A DNA stretch of 12,851 nucleotides, taken from positions 1 through 12,851 of the forward strand of contig CAZLGG010000112.1 of NCBI GenBank assembly GCA_964559135.1, given 5' to 3'. Positions 6,754-12,851 of the stretch are shown piece after piece; positions within the stretch are counted from its first letter, which is position 1; each line of letters starts with the position of its first letter. The notes below the pieces were generated by a model. It worked only from the letters and a program-made list of their open reading frames with translations. It did not search any database and had not been told where the DNA came from. This DNA comes from DRQF01 sp964559135 (GTDB lineage Bacteria; Planctomycetota; GCA-002687715; DRQF01). The translations under genes were made by a program, and so were the position numbers.

Positions 6754-8096
6754 AGCGAGCGAGCCCCGGCCGACGCGTCTGGGAAGCGTTCTCTGCCAAA
6801 CCCTCGACGGTGGCCGCCCTGGCCGGACTGGCGACCCTTCTGCTGATCGCCGCCTTCGCTCCTTTCCTGGCCCAGGACAAACCCATCACCATGGTGGAGT
6901 CCGGCCAACGGGTCTGGCCCTTGATCCGCGCCCTGGGCGCCCTCGACATCCTCTGGCTGGGAGCGGTGTTCGCGGTGTTTGGGGGCTGGGGCGTGGCACG
7001 ATGGGCCGGAAAGCGCGGACGTTCACGGGCCCGTTGGGGTGGTCTCGGAGCGATGTGCGTCCTCGGGGCGGCCGTCCTCACCGCCTGTCTTCACGCGCCT
7101 CACCACGAACGCCGCCGTTACGGCGAAGAGCTCATCCTCCGCGCACGCGTGGCCGCCTGGGACGCGGGGCGGGCGGATGCGTCGTCCTTGGAGAAGATTC
7201 TCGAGACCTCCACCGAATCCCTGCAGGTCTCCCTCGAGATCGAAGCCCGTCTGGCGGCCTTGGGCAACCCGGGTCTTCTGCGAAAACTCACCCGGCAGAA
7301 TCGGGAGCACATGGAAGCGTTGGAGGGGGCCGTTTGGCCCCTGCTCCCCCAGGCGCCGGACCGACCCTCGTTCGCGGGCGTTCTCCGGCCGGGTGAGAGT
7401 CCTCGCCACCCTTTGGGCACCGACGCTTTGGGCCGGGACCTGTTGGCCGTTCTCATTCACGGGGCGCGTCGCGCCCTCACCGTGACGTTGCTGGCGCTCG
7501 GGCTATCCGGGCTCTTCGGACTCGTCCTGGGAGCCCTCGCCGGCTGGTGCGGCGGCGCCGTAGATTGGACCGTGCAGCGGTTGTTCGAGTTGACCCTTTG
7601 TCTGCCGGTGCTGTTCATGCTCGTGGCGTTGACCGCCTGGATTCCCCCCGACTGGCGACAAGGAGCCCTCCCCGTCGGCCTTTTCCTGGGTCTGCTCCTC
7701 TGGACGGAGCCGGGACGTCTCATGCGCAGCGAAGTCGGCCGGCTGAAAAACGAAGATCAGGTGCTGGCTGCGAGGGCCCTGGGTCTTCCCACCCGGCAGG
7801 TCCTGGCACGACACGTGTTACCCGATGCCGTGACCCCTCTGCTCGTGAGCCTTTCGTTGGCCGCCGCCACGGTGTTGCTGGTCGACGCGGCGCTCTCCTT
7901 CCTCGGTCTCGGGGAGTCGACCGTGCCCGGTTGGGGGCGCATCCTTTACGAGGCCCGGAGCAGCGCGGACTTGGGCGAGGCGTGGCACCTCGCCATCTTT
8001 CCGGGCGCCGCCGTCTGCCTGACGGCGTTTGCCTTCAACCTGGTGGGCGAAGGACTCCGCGAGGCCCTGCGACCCGCGACGCGCCGCACGCGGTGA
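6750..8096 (+). CDS. Peptide ABC transporter permease, OppC/YejE-like, with long insertion
   Basis: This 448-residue protein starts at ATG 6750, overlapping the OppB stop. GGAGG at 6737-6741 is 8 nt upstream, and a second GGAGG lies 1 nt before the start. The transport core begins at HPLGTDALGRDLL (220-232), with membrane segments at about 242-264, 280-297, 304-318, 360-386 and 411-432. The EAA loop is AARALGLPTRQVLARHVLPD (340-359), and PGWGRIL is conserved near 393-399. Between the first membrane segment (20-41) and the core lies about 175 residues, against a few tens in standard OppC. The insertion opens with AQDKPITMVESGQ, like YejE-type permeases. It then carries two further hydrophobic segments (about 66-84 and 97-114) and a charged helical stretch (about 125-193). 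The function of the insertion is unknown. No ATPase gene follows; the TGA is flush with the stop of a convergent gene. Confidence 0.92.
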   Translation: MKRASPGRRVWEAFSAKPSTVAALAGLATLLLIAAFAPFLAQDKPITMVESGQRVWPLIRALGALDILWLGAVFAVFGGWGVARWAGKRGRSRARWGGLGAMCVLGAAVLTACLHAPHHERRRYGEELILRARVAAWDAGRADASSLEKILETSTESLQVSLEIEARLAALGNPGLLRKLTRQNREHMEALEGAVWPLLPQAPDRPSFAGVLRPGESPRHPLGTDALGRDLLAVLIHGARRALTVTLLALGLSGLFGLVLGALAGWCGGAVDWTVQRLFELTLCLPVLFMLVALTAWIPPDWRQGALPVGLFLGLLLWTEPGRLMRSEVGRLKNEDQVLAARALGLPTRQVLARHVLPDAVTPLLVSLSLAAATVLLVDAALSFLGLGESTVPGWGRILYEARSSADLGEAWHLAIFPGAAVCLTAFAFNLVGEGLREALRPATRRTR

Positions 8097-9275
8097 CTAT
8101 CCCGACATGCGCCGCTGGACGGACTCCGTGAATCCGATGCCTCGCTTGCGGAACAGTTCAACGTAGCGTTCGGCGTCCACCGCGATCTCGAGGGGCGTGG
8201 CCCCCGGTTTCACCTCGCCGTGCGCCATCATGATGGCCACGATGCTCGCGGAGAAACCGGTGGTTCGCTGCATGGCGGAGAAACCCGTACGCTCGTCCTC
8301 GAAGTCCATCATCTCCAAAACGACCTTCACGGGGTGGCCGTCCTTTTTGCCCGTCACGGTGACGCGCATCACGGCCAGATCCCTGTCCTCGGGGAATTCG
8401 AGGCGCGGCGAGACGACCGTGTGAAACACCTCTCGAGGAATGACCTTGGTGCCCCCCACCGCCACGGGTTCGAGATCGAGAAGCCCCAGATCGTGCATGA
8501 CCTTGAAGCGCTCATAGTGGCCCCGATAGCGCACCGTCTTGTAGTCGTATTCGCGCACCTTCCCTTCGAAGGTCCAAGGGCAGGTGGACGTGCCTCCGGA
8601 CGTCACGAAGGCTTCGCAGCGTCCCACGGGGGCATCGAACTCGATGTCTTCCAGCTCGCTGAAGGTCTTGACCTTGGTCACGCGACCATCGCGCAGAAAA
8701 AAGGCGTCGCCGAAGTACTCGTTGGTCAACCCCGCGACATTGAAGACGATCTTGTAGAAAAGAGGCGGCTTGGGGTCCTGAGGCAACCCTCCGCAACGGA
8801 TGTGGACCTCGTCGGTCTCATCCAGGCGTCCCATGCCGTAGACGGCCAGCGTGTTGCCCAACCCCGGCGCGAGGCCGCAGTCGGGAACGAGCGCCACGCC
8901 CGCGGACTGGGCCTCCTCGTCCAGTTTGAAGACGCGCCGGGACACGTCGGTGTTTCCGCCGAGGTCACACATGTGGGAGCCCGCGTGGACACAGGCGGCC
9001 GCGATCGCCGGGTTGAAGAAATAGGGAACGGCCGACAGCGTGGCATCGACTCCGCGAAGTTTCGTCTCCACGTCGCCGCCGTCGCGGACGTCGACCTGGT
9101 CCCCCCGTGCAACCTCCCGCCCCACCAAGCCGTTGATGCGCGCCGCGGCGTCCAGAGCATGATCGAGACCACGGTCGATGAGGACGATCTCATCGGCGTC
9201 GCCGAACCGCGCCATGTCATAGGCCGCCGCCGTGCCTTGAAGCCCGGCCCCCAGCACCGCGTACTTGAATCCCAT
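8097..9275 (-). CDS. Saccharopine dehydrogenase-family protein (lysine 6-dehydrogenase-like)
   Basis: This 392-residue cytosolic oxidoreductase starts at ATG 9275 with GGGAG 6 nt upstream. The N-terminus MGFKYAVLGAGLQGTAAAYD carries the Rossmann GxGxxG (G9, G11, G14), and the acidic residue D34 at the end of the second strand fits NAD(H) rather than NADP(H) (inference). SAVPYFFNPAIAAACVHAG (81-99), the glycine-rich HMCDLGGNTD (101-110) and PDCGLAPGLGNTLA (131-144) are typical of the saccharopine dehydrogenase/LYS9-type group. That group also holds lysine 6-dehydrogenase and carboxynorspermidine dehydrogenase. Length matches the short, single-enzyme members. The likely role is NAD(P)-dependent oxidation or reductive amination in lysine or a related amino-acid pathway; the exact substrate is not determined and neighbours do not help. 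The TAG stop abuts the TGA of the convergent permease gene with no spacer. Confidence 0.88.
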   Translation of the reverse strand: MGFKYAVLGAGLQGTAAAYDMARFGDADEIVLIDRGLDHALDAAARINGLVGREVARGDQVDVRDGGDVETKLRGVDATLSAVPYFFNPAIAAACVHAGSHMCDLGGNTDVSRRVFKLDEEAQSAGVALVPDCGLAPGLGNTLAVYGMGRLDETDEVHIRCGGLPQDPKPPLFYKIVFNVAGLTNEYFGDAFFLRDGRVTKVKTFSELEDIEFDAPVGRCEAFVTSGGTSTCPWTFEGKVREYDYKTVRYRGHYERFKVMHDLGLLDLEPVAVGGTKVIPREVFHTVVSPRLEFPEDRDLAVMRVTVTGKKDGHPVKVVLEMMDFEDERTGFSAMQRTTGFSASIVAIMMAHGEVKPGATPLEIAVDAERYVELFRKRGIGFTESVQRRMSG

Positions 9276-9435
9276 ATCATTCTCCCGGAATGGTCGCTCG
9301 TCCCCGCGCCGGGGAACACGGCAAGTTCTCACCCGATGGTAGGACAGCCCCCAGGTCCGCGCCACCTCTCGTCCCTGAAGGTTCCCGCGACGGGATCGAA
9401 TCCACAGGCGTGCGATTTCGCCATGTTTTCCCTCT

Positions 9436-9449
9436 CTCCCCTAGGGGAG
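9436..9449. promoter_or_regulatory. 14-bp perfect palindrome in a divergent spacer
   Basis: CTCCCCTAGGGGAG is a perfect 14-bp palindrome in the 239-bp spacer between the divergent starts at 9275 and 9515. It lies 65 bp upstream of the plus-strand start, and TATCCT (9451-9456), a weak -10-like hexamer, directly follows it. An operator is possible, as is a leader hairpin. A further 5-bp hairpin (CCCCG-CGC-CGGGG, 9302-9314) lies near the minus-strand start. No RNA gene or small coding region is seen in this spacer. Confidence 0.3.
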
Positions 9450-9514
9450 GTATCCTGAAGGCACGTGTCGGCCTGTCACCTCGGAGCGGAGGTCGGCGCC
9501 ACGGGAGAATCACG

Positions 9515-10552
9515 ATGAGATTTCGCTTGACCCTCTGGGTCTTGACTCTCTGCTTGGTCAACGCCCTGCCGGCGCAGCTCACCCTGGAGACGATCCTTCT
9601 CGAGAAGGGCGGGACGGTCCGGGGCGAAATTCTCAGCATCGGCCGCGATAGATTGGTGCTCGGTCGCAAGATCGGTCGCGGGTCGGTGAAGGAAACGATT
9701 CCCTTCTCCCGCATTGCGCCCAATTCCCTCTATTCCCTCCTGGTGAGCGCCTGGTCTCCCCTCGATGCCGTCGAACACCGACGCATCGCGGACATCGCGT
9801 TCGAGCGAGGCCTGTTTGCCGTCGCGCGCCGGCACTACCTCGCCACGGCGAAACCGGGGGGGCGGCTCGACGGCGAGGTCGAGGAGAAGCTCGCCCAGTG
9901 CGTCCAACGGGATCTCGAGAAACTCCTGGCAAAAAGCCGGCGGGCCATGGAGGCCGAACGGTTCACCCAGGCCCGCAGCCTGGCCGTGCTCGTCCTGCGG
10001 AGGTATCCGAAGGAACCGGGAGCCAAAGCCGTCCCCGCGCTGCTCGACGAGATCACGAGAAGGTATTCCGAGTCCCGCCGCCGCGCCGCGACGGCGCGGC
10101 GGCTGAAACGGGAACGGGCCTCCTGGAAGCGGGGAGAAGCTCTCCTCGCGGACGTGCGCCGCTGGCTCGACAAGGCCCTGCTCGCGGAGTCGAAGGGGCT
10201 TCAGGCCACGGCCCGGCCGCGAAGCGCCACCACCTACCTCAATGGCGCCATCACGTCGTTGCGGCGCGGTGAGAAAAAGGCCGTGAGCCTGCACCAGTCC
10301 TCGCGGCTTCCCAAGGAGATGAAGCCGGATCTGGCCCGGCTGGAGGAGCAGATCATCGACCTCCACGTTCGGGTGCGGTTGCACCTGGCGAGTCTCTACA
10401 CGGTACGGGGTTCCTACGGGACGGCCTTGGCCTACGTCAACGGCGCCCTCGCCTATGACCCGGCCAACGAACAGGCGCTGGCGGCGCGTGCCCGTATCGA
10501 GGAGGCCGCCGCCGTGTCGTCGGCTCGCTGGGGAGGACGGTTTTTCCGCTGA
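9515..10552 (+). CDS. Exported SH3-like plus TPR-like helical repeat protein of unknown function
   Basis: This 345-residue protein starts at ATG 9515 with GGGAG 7 nt upstream; an open frame upstream of it lacks a ribosome binding site and would bury the signal peptide. The signal peptide is residues 1-20 (cleavage after ALPA). Residues 26-70 form a small beta-rich unit, with GGTVRGEILSIGRDRLVLG and then KETIPFSRIA. This is the pattern of SH3/Sm-like 'describe-and-protect' domains common in exported planctomycete proteins (recalled, not searched). The remainder is helical with many Arg/Ala/Leu. The clearest TPR-like unit is GSYGTALAYVNGALAYDPAN (299-318), and an earlier pair lies at about 139-190. 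It probably acts as a periplasmic or envelope scaffold (inference). No enzyme motif is visible. It converges on the next gene with 22 bp between stops. Confidence 0.75.
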   Translation: MRFRLTLWVLTLCLVNALPAQLTLETILLEKGGTVRGEILSIGRDRLVLGRKIGRGSVKETIPFSRIAPNSLYSLLVSAWSPLDAVEHRRIADIAFERGLFAVARRHYLATAKPGGRLDGEVEEKLAQCVQRDLEKLLAKSRRAMEAERFTQARSLAVLVLRRYPKEPGAKAVPALLDEITRRYSESRRRAATARRLKRERASWKRGEALLADVRRWLDKALLAESKGLQATARPRSATTYLNGAITSLRRGEKKAVSLHQSSRLPKEMKPDLARLEEQIIDLHVRVRLHLASLYTVRGSYGTALAYVNGALAYDPANEQALAARARIEEAAAVSSARWGGRFFR

Positions 10553-10574
10553 CGCCTCGACGACACCGGGAAGG

Positions 10575-12443
10575 CTACTGGCGCGGGTCCATCATCCTCT
10601 TCAAGATATTGAGGGCCATGGCGGTCCCGTAACTTTTCCCCAGCTCATGGGAGTCCAGCCACCCCCCGTCCGCCTGGTGAATGTCGAGCACGATCTTGCG
10701 CATGGCGGCTTTCCAGGCGGCGCGGCGCGGCGCGGGAGCGGCCTCGATGGCTTGGGCCCATCCCTCCATGTCGAACCAGAAGAAGAACCCGCCGTTCGCG
10801 TACCGATCGGTGTGGTCGTCGTAGTGACGCACCGCTTCGAGGTTCCCATAGTACTTCATGGAGCGGTCGATGATGGCCGCCAGCTTCTCGCCATCGGAGG
10901 CCTTGGCGAGCATCATGGCCAGTTCGCAAAGCGGAGAACGCCCCGCCGCCCCATGGATGTCGGGCCCGTCCCCACGAGGCTTCCTTTGCCCGTAGACGAA
11001 CGCCGCATTCTTGCCGCGGGTGACCGCCAAGGCCTTCGCCGCCCGCTCGAAGACCTTGCGGTGGACGGTCACGCCCGCTTTTCTTGCCGTGTTCAAAGCA
11101 TAGACGGCGGCCGCGGTGGCGAAGGGGTTCGCGTACTCGTGGTGGAAGCTTCCGTTTTTCCCTTGGCTCTTCTCGAGCAGCTTCACCAACTGTCCCATCT
11201 TCTTCTTGGCACGGGGGGCATGACGGAGCGAGGTCTCGGCCAGGCGAGCCAAAAAGAGGATGCGATAGGTATGGGCCCAGACGAGTTCGTCCGAATCCTT
11301 GGGGTTCGTGTTCTTCTCGTCCAAAAGGTAGGGCAGGGCCCGCTCGATCGCCGCGTCCACGGCCCGGGGGTTGCGATCTCGCCAATTCAGGAGGGCCCGC
11401 GCCACGATGGCGGTGACCGCCACGTGGACGTTGGGCATGCTGTCCAGCCCCCCGAAGTCGTACCGGCTGTCGTTCCAGGAGCCGTTTTCGCGCTGCATGG
11501 AAAGCAGGATGCGAAGACTGCTGTCGGCGAGGTGAGGGATGTCTTCTTCCGACGTCGGGACACGGAGGTCGCGGGCCTTTTCGATCCGCGCCAAGCTACG
11601 CTCCGGCCAGTTCCTGTAGTCCTCGAAGCCGTGCATGAACGGCCCCCACCGGGCCAGTTCGATCTCCGCCTTGGAAGCCCAGGTGTCCTTTCCCTTGGCG
11701 GCCATCTTCCAGGCGGCATCACCGTCCGAGGTGCGCCCGAGCATGTGGAGGCAGACGCCTTCGAAGTAGCGGGCCTCCGATGTCCGCTTGCCCTCGGTGC
11801 GGAACCGTTTCAGGGCGTCGGCGATGCGGCCTTCCGCGAGAGCCTTGCGTGCCGGCGCGAGGGGTCCTTCCTCGCCCGCCGCGGGCGCCGACGCCACGAG
11901 TCCCTTGCCCTTGCCTTCGACGAAGGCTTTCATGCGACGGTGCATCCAGCCCGCGTTGTAGGTGTTGAGCTTGTCCAACGAGAACACGACGTCCCCTTTC
12001 GGGTCGAGAATGAGGAATCCCGGTTCCACGAACCCCAGACGCTTCAAGCCATAGCGTTCCCCGAGAGCCTTGGCCTCGGCCCGGCTCGCCACGGCCACCT
12101 CCTCGTAGCCTTGCCTCAGCAGCCGCGAGAGGGAAAGTCGGAGCGGGACGAAGTGGTCGCGAATCCATGTGACCATGACGGGATCGGAGAACACACCGGC
12201 CATCATGTACCAATAGAGTTCCTGCTTGCGGTCCATGGAGGTGCGCCAGGTCGCGGGCACGAACCAGAAGACGGGCTTTCCGGTGGTCTGCGCCTCCTTC
12301 AGGGCTTTGTCGAAGCTCCCCCTCCAGGGGATCGCTCCACCGCAGCGGAAGGCGTGGGGCTTTCGGGGCGGCGGCCCCTGAGCCACCAGCGGACCGACGA
12401 CGAGAATGAGAAGCAGGACGCGGGCGATTCGGGACAAACACAT
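10575..12443 (-). CDS. Exported thioredoxin-like (no CXXC) plus alpha/alpha-toroid repeat fusion
   Basis: This 622-residue protein starts at ATG 12443 with AAGGAG (12450-12455) 6 nt upstream, giving a signal peptide of about 21 residues (cleavage after LVAQ or nearby). Residues 38-175 look thioredoxin-like. WRGSFDKALKEAQTTGKPVF (40-59) is the usual helix and first central strand, and GFVEPGFLILDPKG (137-150) holds the cis-Pro-like loop and following strand. Where CXXC is expected there is TWRTSMDR, so disulfide chemistry is unlikely. Residues 185-290 form a helical TPR-like linker. From about 305 there are toroid repeats with QRENGSW (317-323), QGKNGSF (427-433), TRGKNAAF (475-482) and QADGGW (590-595). 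The family is the terpenoid-cyclase/prenyltransferase fold, but no DxDD-type cyclase acid motif or zinc ligands are apparent. The role is unknown; an envelope binding protein is plausible. Confidence 0.8.
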   Translation of the reverse strand: MCLSRIARVLLLILVVGPLVAQGPPPRKPHAFRCGGAIPWRGSFDKALKEAQTTGKPVFWFVPATWRTSMDRKQELYWYMMAGVFSDPVMVTWIRDHFVPLRLSLSRLLRQGYEEVAVASRAEAKALGERYGLKRLGFVEPGFLILDPKGDVVFSLDKLNTYNAGWMHRRMKAFVEGKGKGLVASAPAAGEEGPLAPARKALAEGRIADALKRFRTEGKRTSEARYFEGVCLHMLGRTSDGDAAWKMAAKGKDTWASKAEIELARWGPFMHGFEDYRNWPERSLARIEKARDLRVPTSEEDIPHLADSSLRILLSMQRENGSWNDSRYDFGGLDSMPNVHVAVTAIVARALLNWRDRNPRAVDAAIERALPYLLDEKNTNPKDSDELVWAHTYRILFLARLAETSLRHAPRAKKKMGQLVKLLEKSQGKNGSFHHEYANPFATAAAVYALNTARKAGVTVHRKVFERAAKALAVTRGKNAAFVYGQRKPRGDGPDIHGAAGRSPLCELAMMLAKASDGEKLAAIIDRSMKYYGNLEAVRHYDDHTDRYANGGFFFWFDMEGWAQAIEAAPAPRRAAWKAAMRKIVLDIHQADGGWLDSHELGKSYGTAMALNILKRMMDPRQ

Positions 12444-12464
12444 GGGCAACTCCTTGATCCGCCC

Positions 12465-12470
12465 AGTATA
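12465..12470 (-). promoter_or_regulatory. Possible -10 box for the thioredoxin/toroid gene
   Basis: The minus strand reads TATACT (five of six matches to TATAAT) in the 90-bp gap before the start at 12443. A transcript starting some 7 nt downstream would include the AAGGAG at 12450-12455. The -35 region is not recognisable, so this is tentative. Confidence 0.35.
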
Positions 12471-12533
12471 CGCCTCTCGCCGGGGAATGATTCGATCTGG
12501 CGCCACCCACTGCCGGGGACTCGATCACCGTGC

Positions 12534-12761
12534 TCAAGCGGGTTTCTTCGAGAAGACTCTGGCCACCTCCTGGGGAACATCGATGGGAACGAAGAACTTC
12601 TCCGGGTAGAGATAATCTTCCCCGGACTCGTCGATGATGCGCATCAAACCGTGGGATTCCGCCGCTGTATCGTCGATGACCCGATAGATCTTCCGCACCT
12701 CCAAGGCAGCGGGGTTTCCCTGATTCGAAACGCAAACGACGTAACGGTCTGTCTTTGCCAT
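12534..12761 (-). CDS. Small conserved protein of unknown function (75 aa)
   Basis: This short soluble protein contains RYVVCVSNQG (6-15), an ALEVRKIYRVIDD stretch (19-31) and the strongly patterned RIIDESGEDYLYPEKFFVPI (41-60). I recall a small family in cyanobacteria and planctomycetes with the same V/IDESGEDYLYP core, but its function is not known to me and I have not searched. There is no signal peptide, membrane segment or cysteine pair. The ATG at 12761 has only a weak purine stretch upstream. It starts 11 bp after the stop of the preceding gene, so translation may be coupled and the two probably share a transcript. Confidence 0.75.
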   Translation of the reverse strand: MAKTDRYVVCVSNQGNPAALEVRKIYRVIDDTAAESHGLMRIIDESGEDYLYPEKFFVPIDVPQEVARVFSKKPA

Positions 12762-12772
12762 GATCTTTCGTC

Positions 12773-12851
12773 TCAGCCCAAGAGCCGCTTGATCTTCATC
12801 TCACGCCGGCCGACCCCGTGAGCCTCGTACCAGTGTACTTCCGCAAGAGCG
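12773..12851 (-). CDS. C-terminal end of a truncated upstream gene
   Basis: Reading leftwards from the window edge, one frame stays open for 25 codons and ends LAEVHWYEAHGVGRREMKIK followed by RLLG and a TGA at 12773-12775. The composition (aromatic, charged, ending in a basic helix) is protein-like, unlike the two other frames. The HWYEAHG-x-G-x-x-E-x-K-x-K ending looks to me like that of a small conserved hypothetical family, though I cannot name it. Most of the gene lies outside the window. It is 11 bp upstream of the 75-residue gene and probably in its operon. Confidence 0.6.
   Translation of the reverse strand, partial: ALAEVHWYEAHGVGRREMKIKRLLG

Noticed and set aside
5829..8096. OppC as a 755-residue protein starting inside the OppB gene
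   Set aside because: The frame is open through OppB by chance. The ATG at 6750 with GGAGG and ATGA coupling gives a proper OppC N-terminus.
8220..9458. 412-codon plus-strand open frame antisense to the dehydrogenase
   Set aside because: The minus strand encodes a clear Rossmann GAGLQG and PDCGLAPG protein; the antisense product has no coherent features.
9290..9514. A 75-residue N-terminal extension of the exported TPR-like protein
   Set aside because: It has no ribosome binding site at 9290 and would place the signal peptide internally; the ATG at 9515 has GGGAG 7 nt upstream.
10575..12443. Squalene-hopene or terpene cyclase activity for the toroid proteins
   Set aside because: Only scattered QxxxGxW/F-type repeats are seen. 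The DxDD-type catalytic motif is absent and both proteins carry export signals with unrelated N-terminal domains.
10455..12821. 788-codon plus-strand open frame covering the right third of the window
   Set aside because: It runs antisense to the thioredoxin/toroid gene and the 75-residue gene and has no family-like motifs. It is a GC-driven shadow.

Overview
This is a GC-rich, gene-dense bacterial chromosomal window from a draft or metagenome-derived assembly, with a 10-N gap at 624-633. There are seven near-complete genes, one small complete gene and one truncated gene at the right edge. The gene content suggests Planctomycetota or a related Gram-negative phylum. The signs are two large exported alpha/alpha-toroid (prenyltransferase/squalene-cyclase-repeat) proteins, an exported SH3-like plus TPR protein, a degenerate SurA/PpiD-type protein and a Yej-like peptide permease with a long insertion. 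This taxonomic reading is an inference from gene style; there is no rRNA or marker gene.

Layout. Positions 1-332 hold no gene but carry a repeat-rich intergenic segment: a 16-bp direct repeat, a triple 8-bp tandem repeat, an imperfect inverted repeat and small hairpins. On the minus strand, 333-2052 encodes an exported toroid-repeat protein. The N gap splits it into two frames, and the gene is probably intact in the organism. A 77-bp divergent spacer separates it from a compact four-gene plus-strand operon at 2130-8096: a SurA/PpiD-like periplasmic protein, a lipoprotein peptide-binding protein (OppA-like), an OppB-like permease and an OppC/YejE-like permease. Spacings are 9 bp, 4 bp and a 4-bp ATGA overlap. 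No ATPase gene accompanies them.

The operon ends exactly where a convergent minus-strand saccharopine-dehydrogenase/lysine-dehydrogenase-family gene ends (8097-9275, zero bases between stop codons). A 239-bp divergent spacer with a perfect 14-bp palindrome leads to a plus-strand exported TPR-like protein (9515-10552). This converges on a minus-strand exported protein (10575-12443) that joins a thioredoxin-like domain lacking CXXC to toroid repeats. The right end holds a 75-residue conserved protein (12534-12761) directly downstream of the C-terminal end of another minus-strand gene (12773-12851).

How the genes may work together: the central operon looks like an envelope module for oligopeptide or related solute uptake, with a chaperone-like exported protein made in equal measure. 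The two toroid proteins and the TPR protein are probably envelope or periplasmic proteins of unknown role. I see no defence system, mobile element, CRISPR array, tRNA or rRNA. The most unusual content is the domain fusions, the OppC insertion and the small repeats at the left end.
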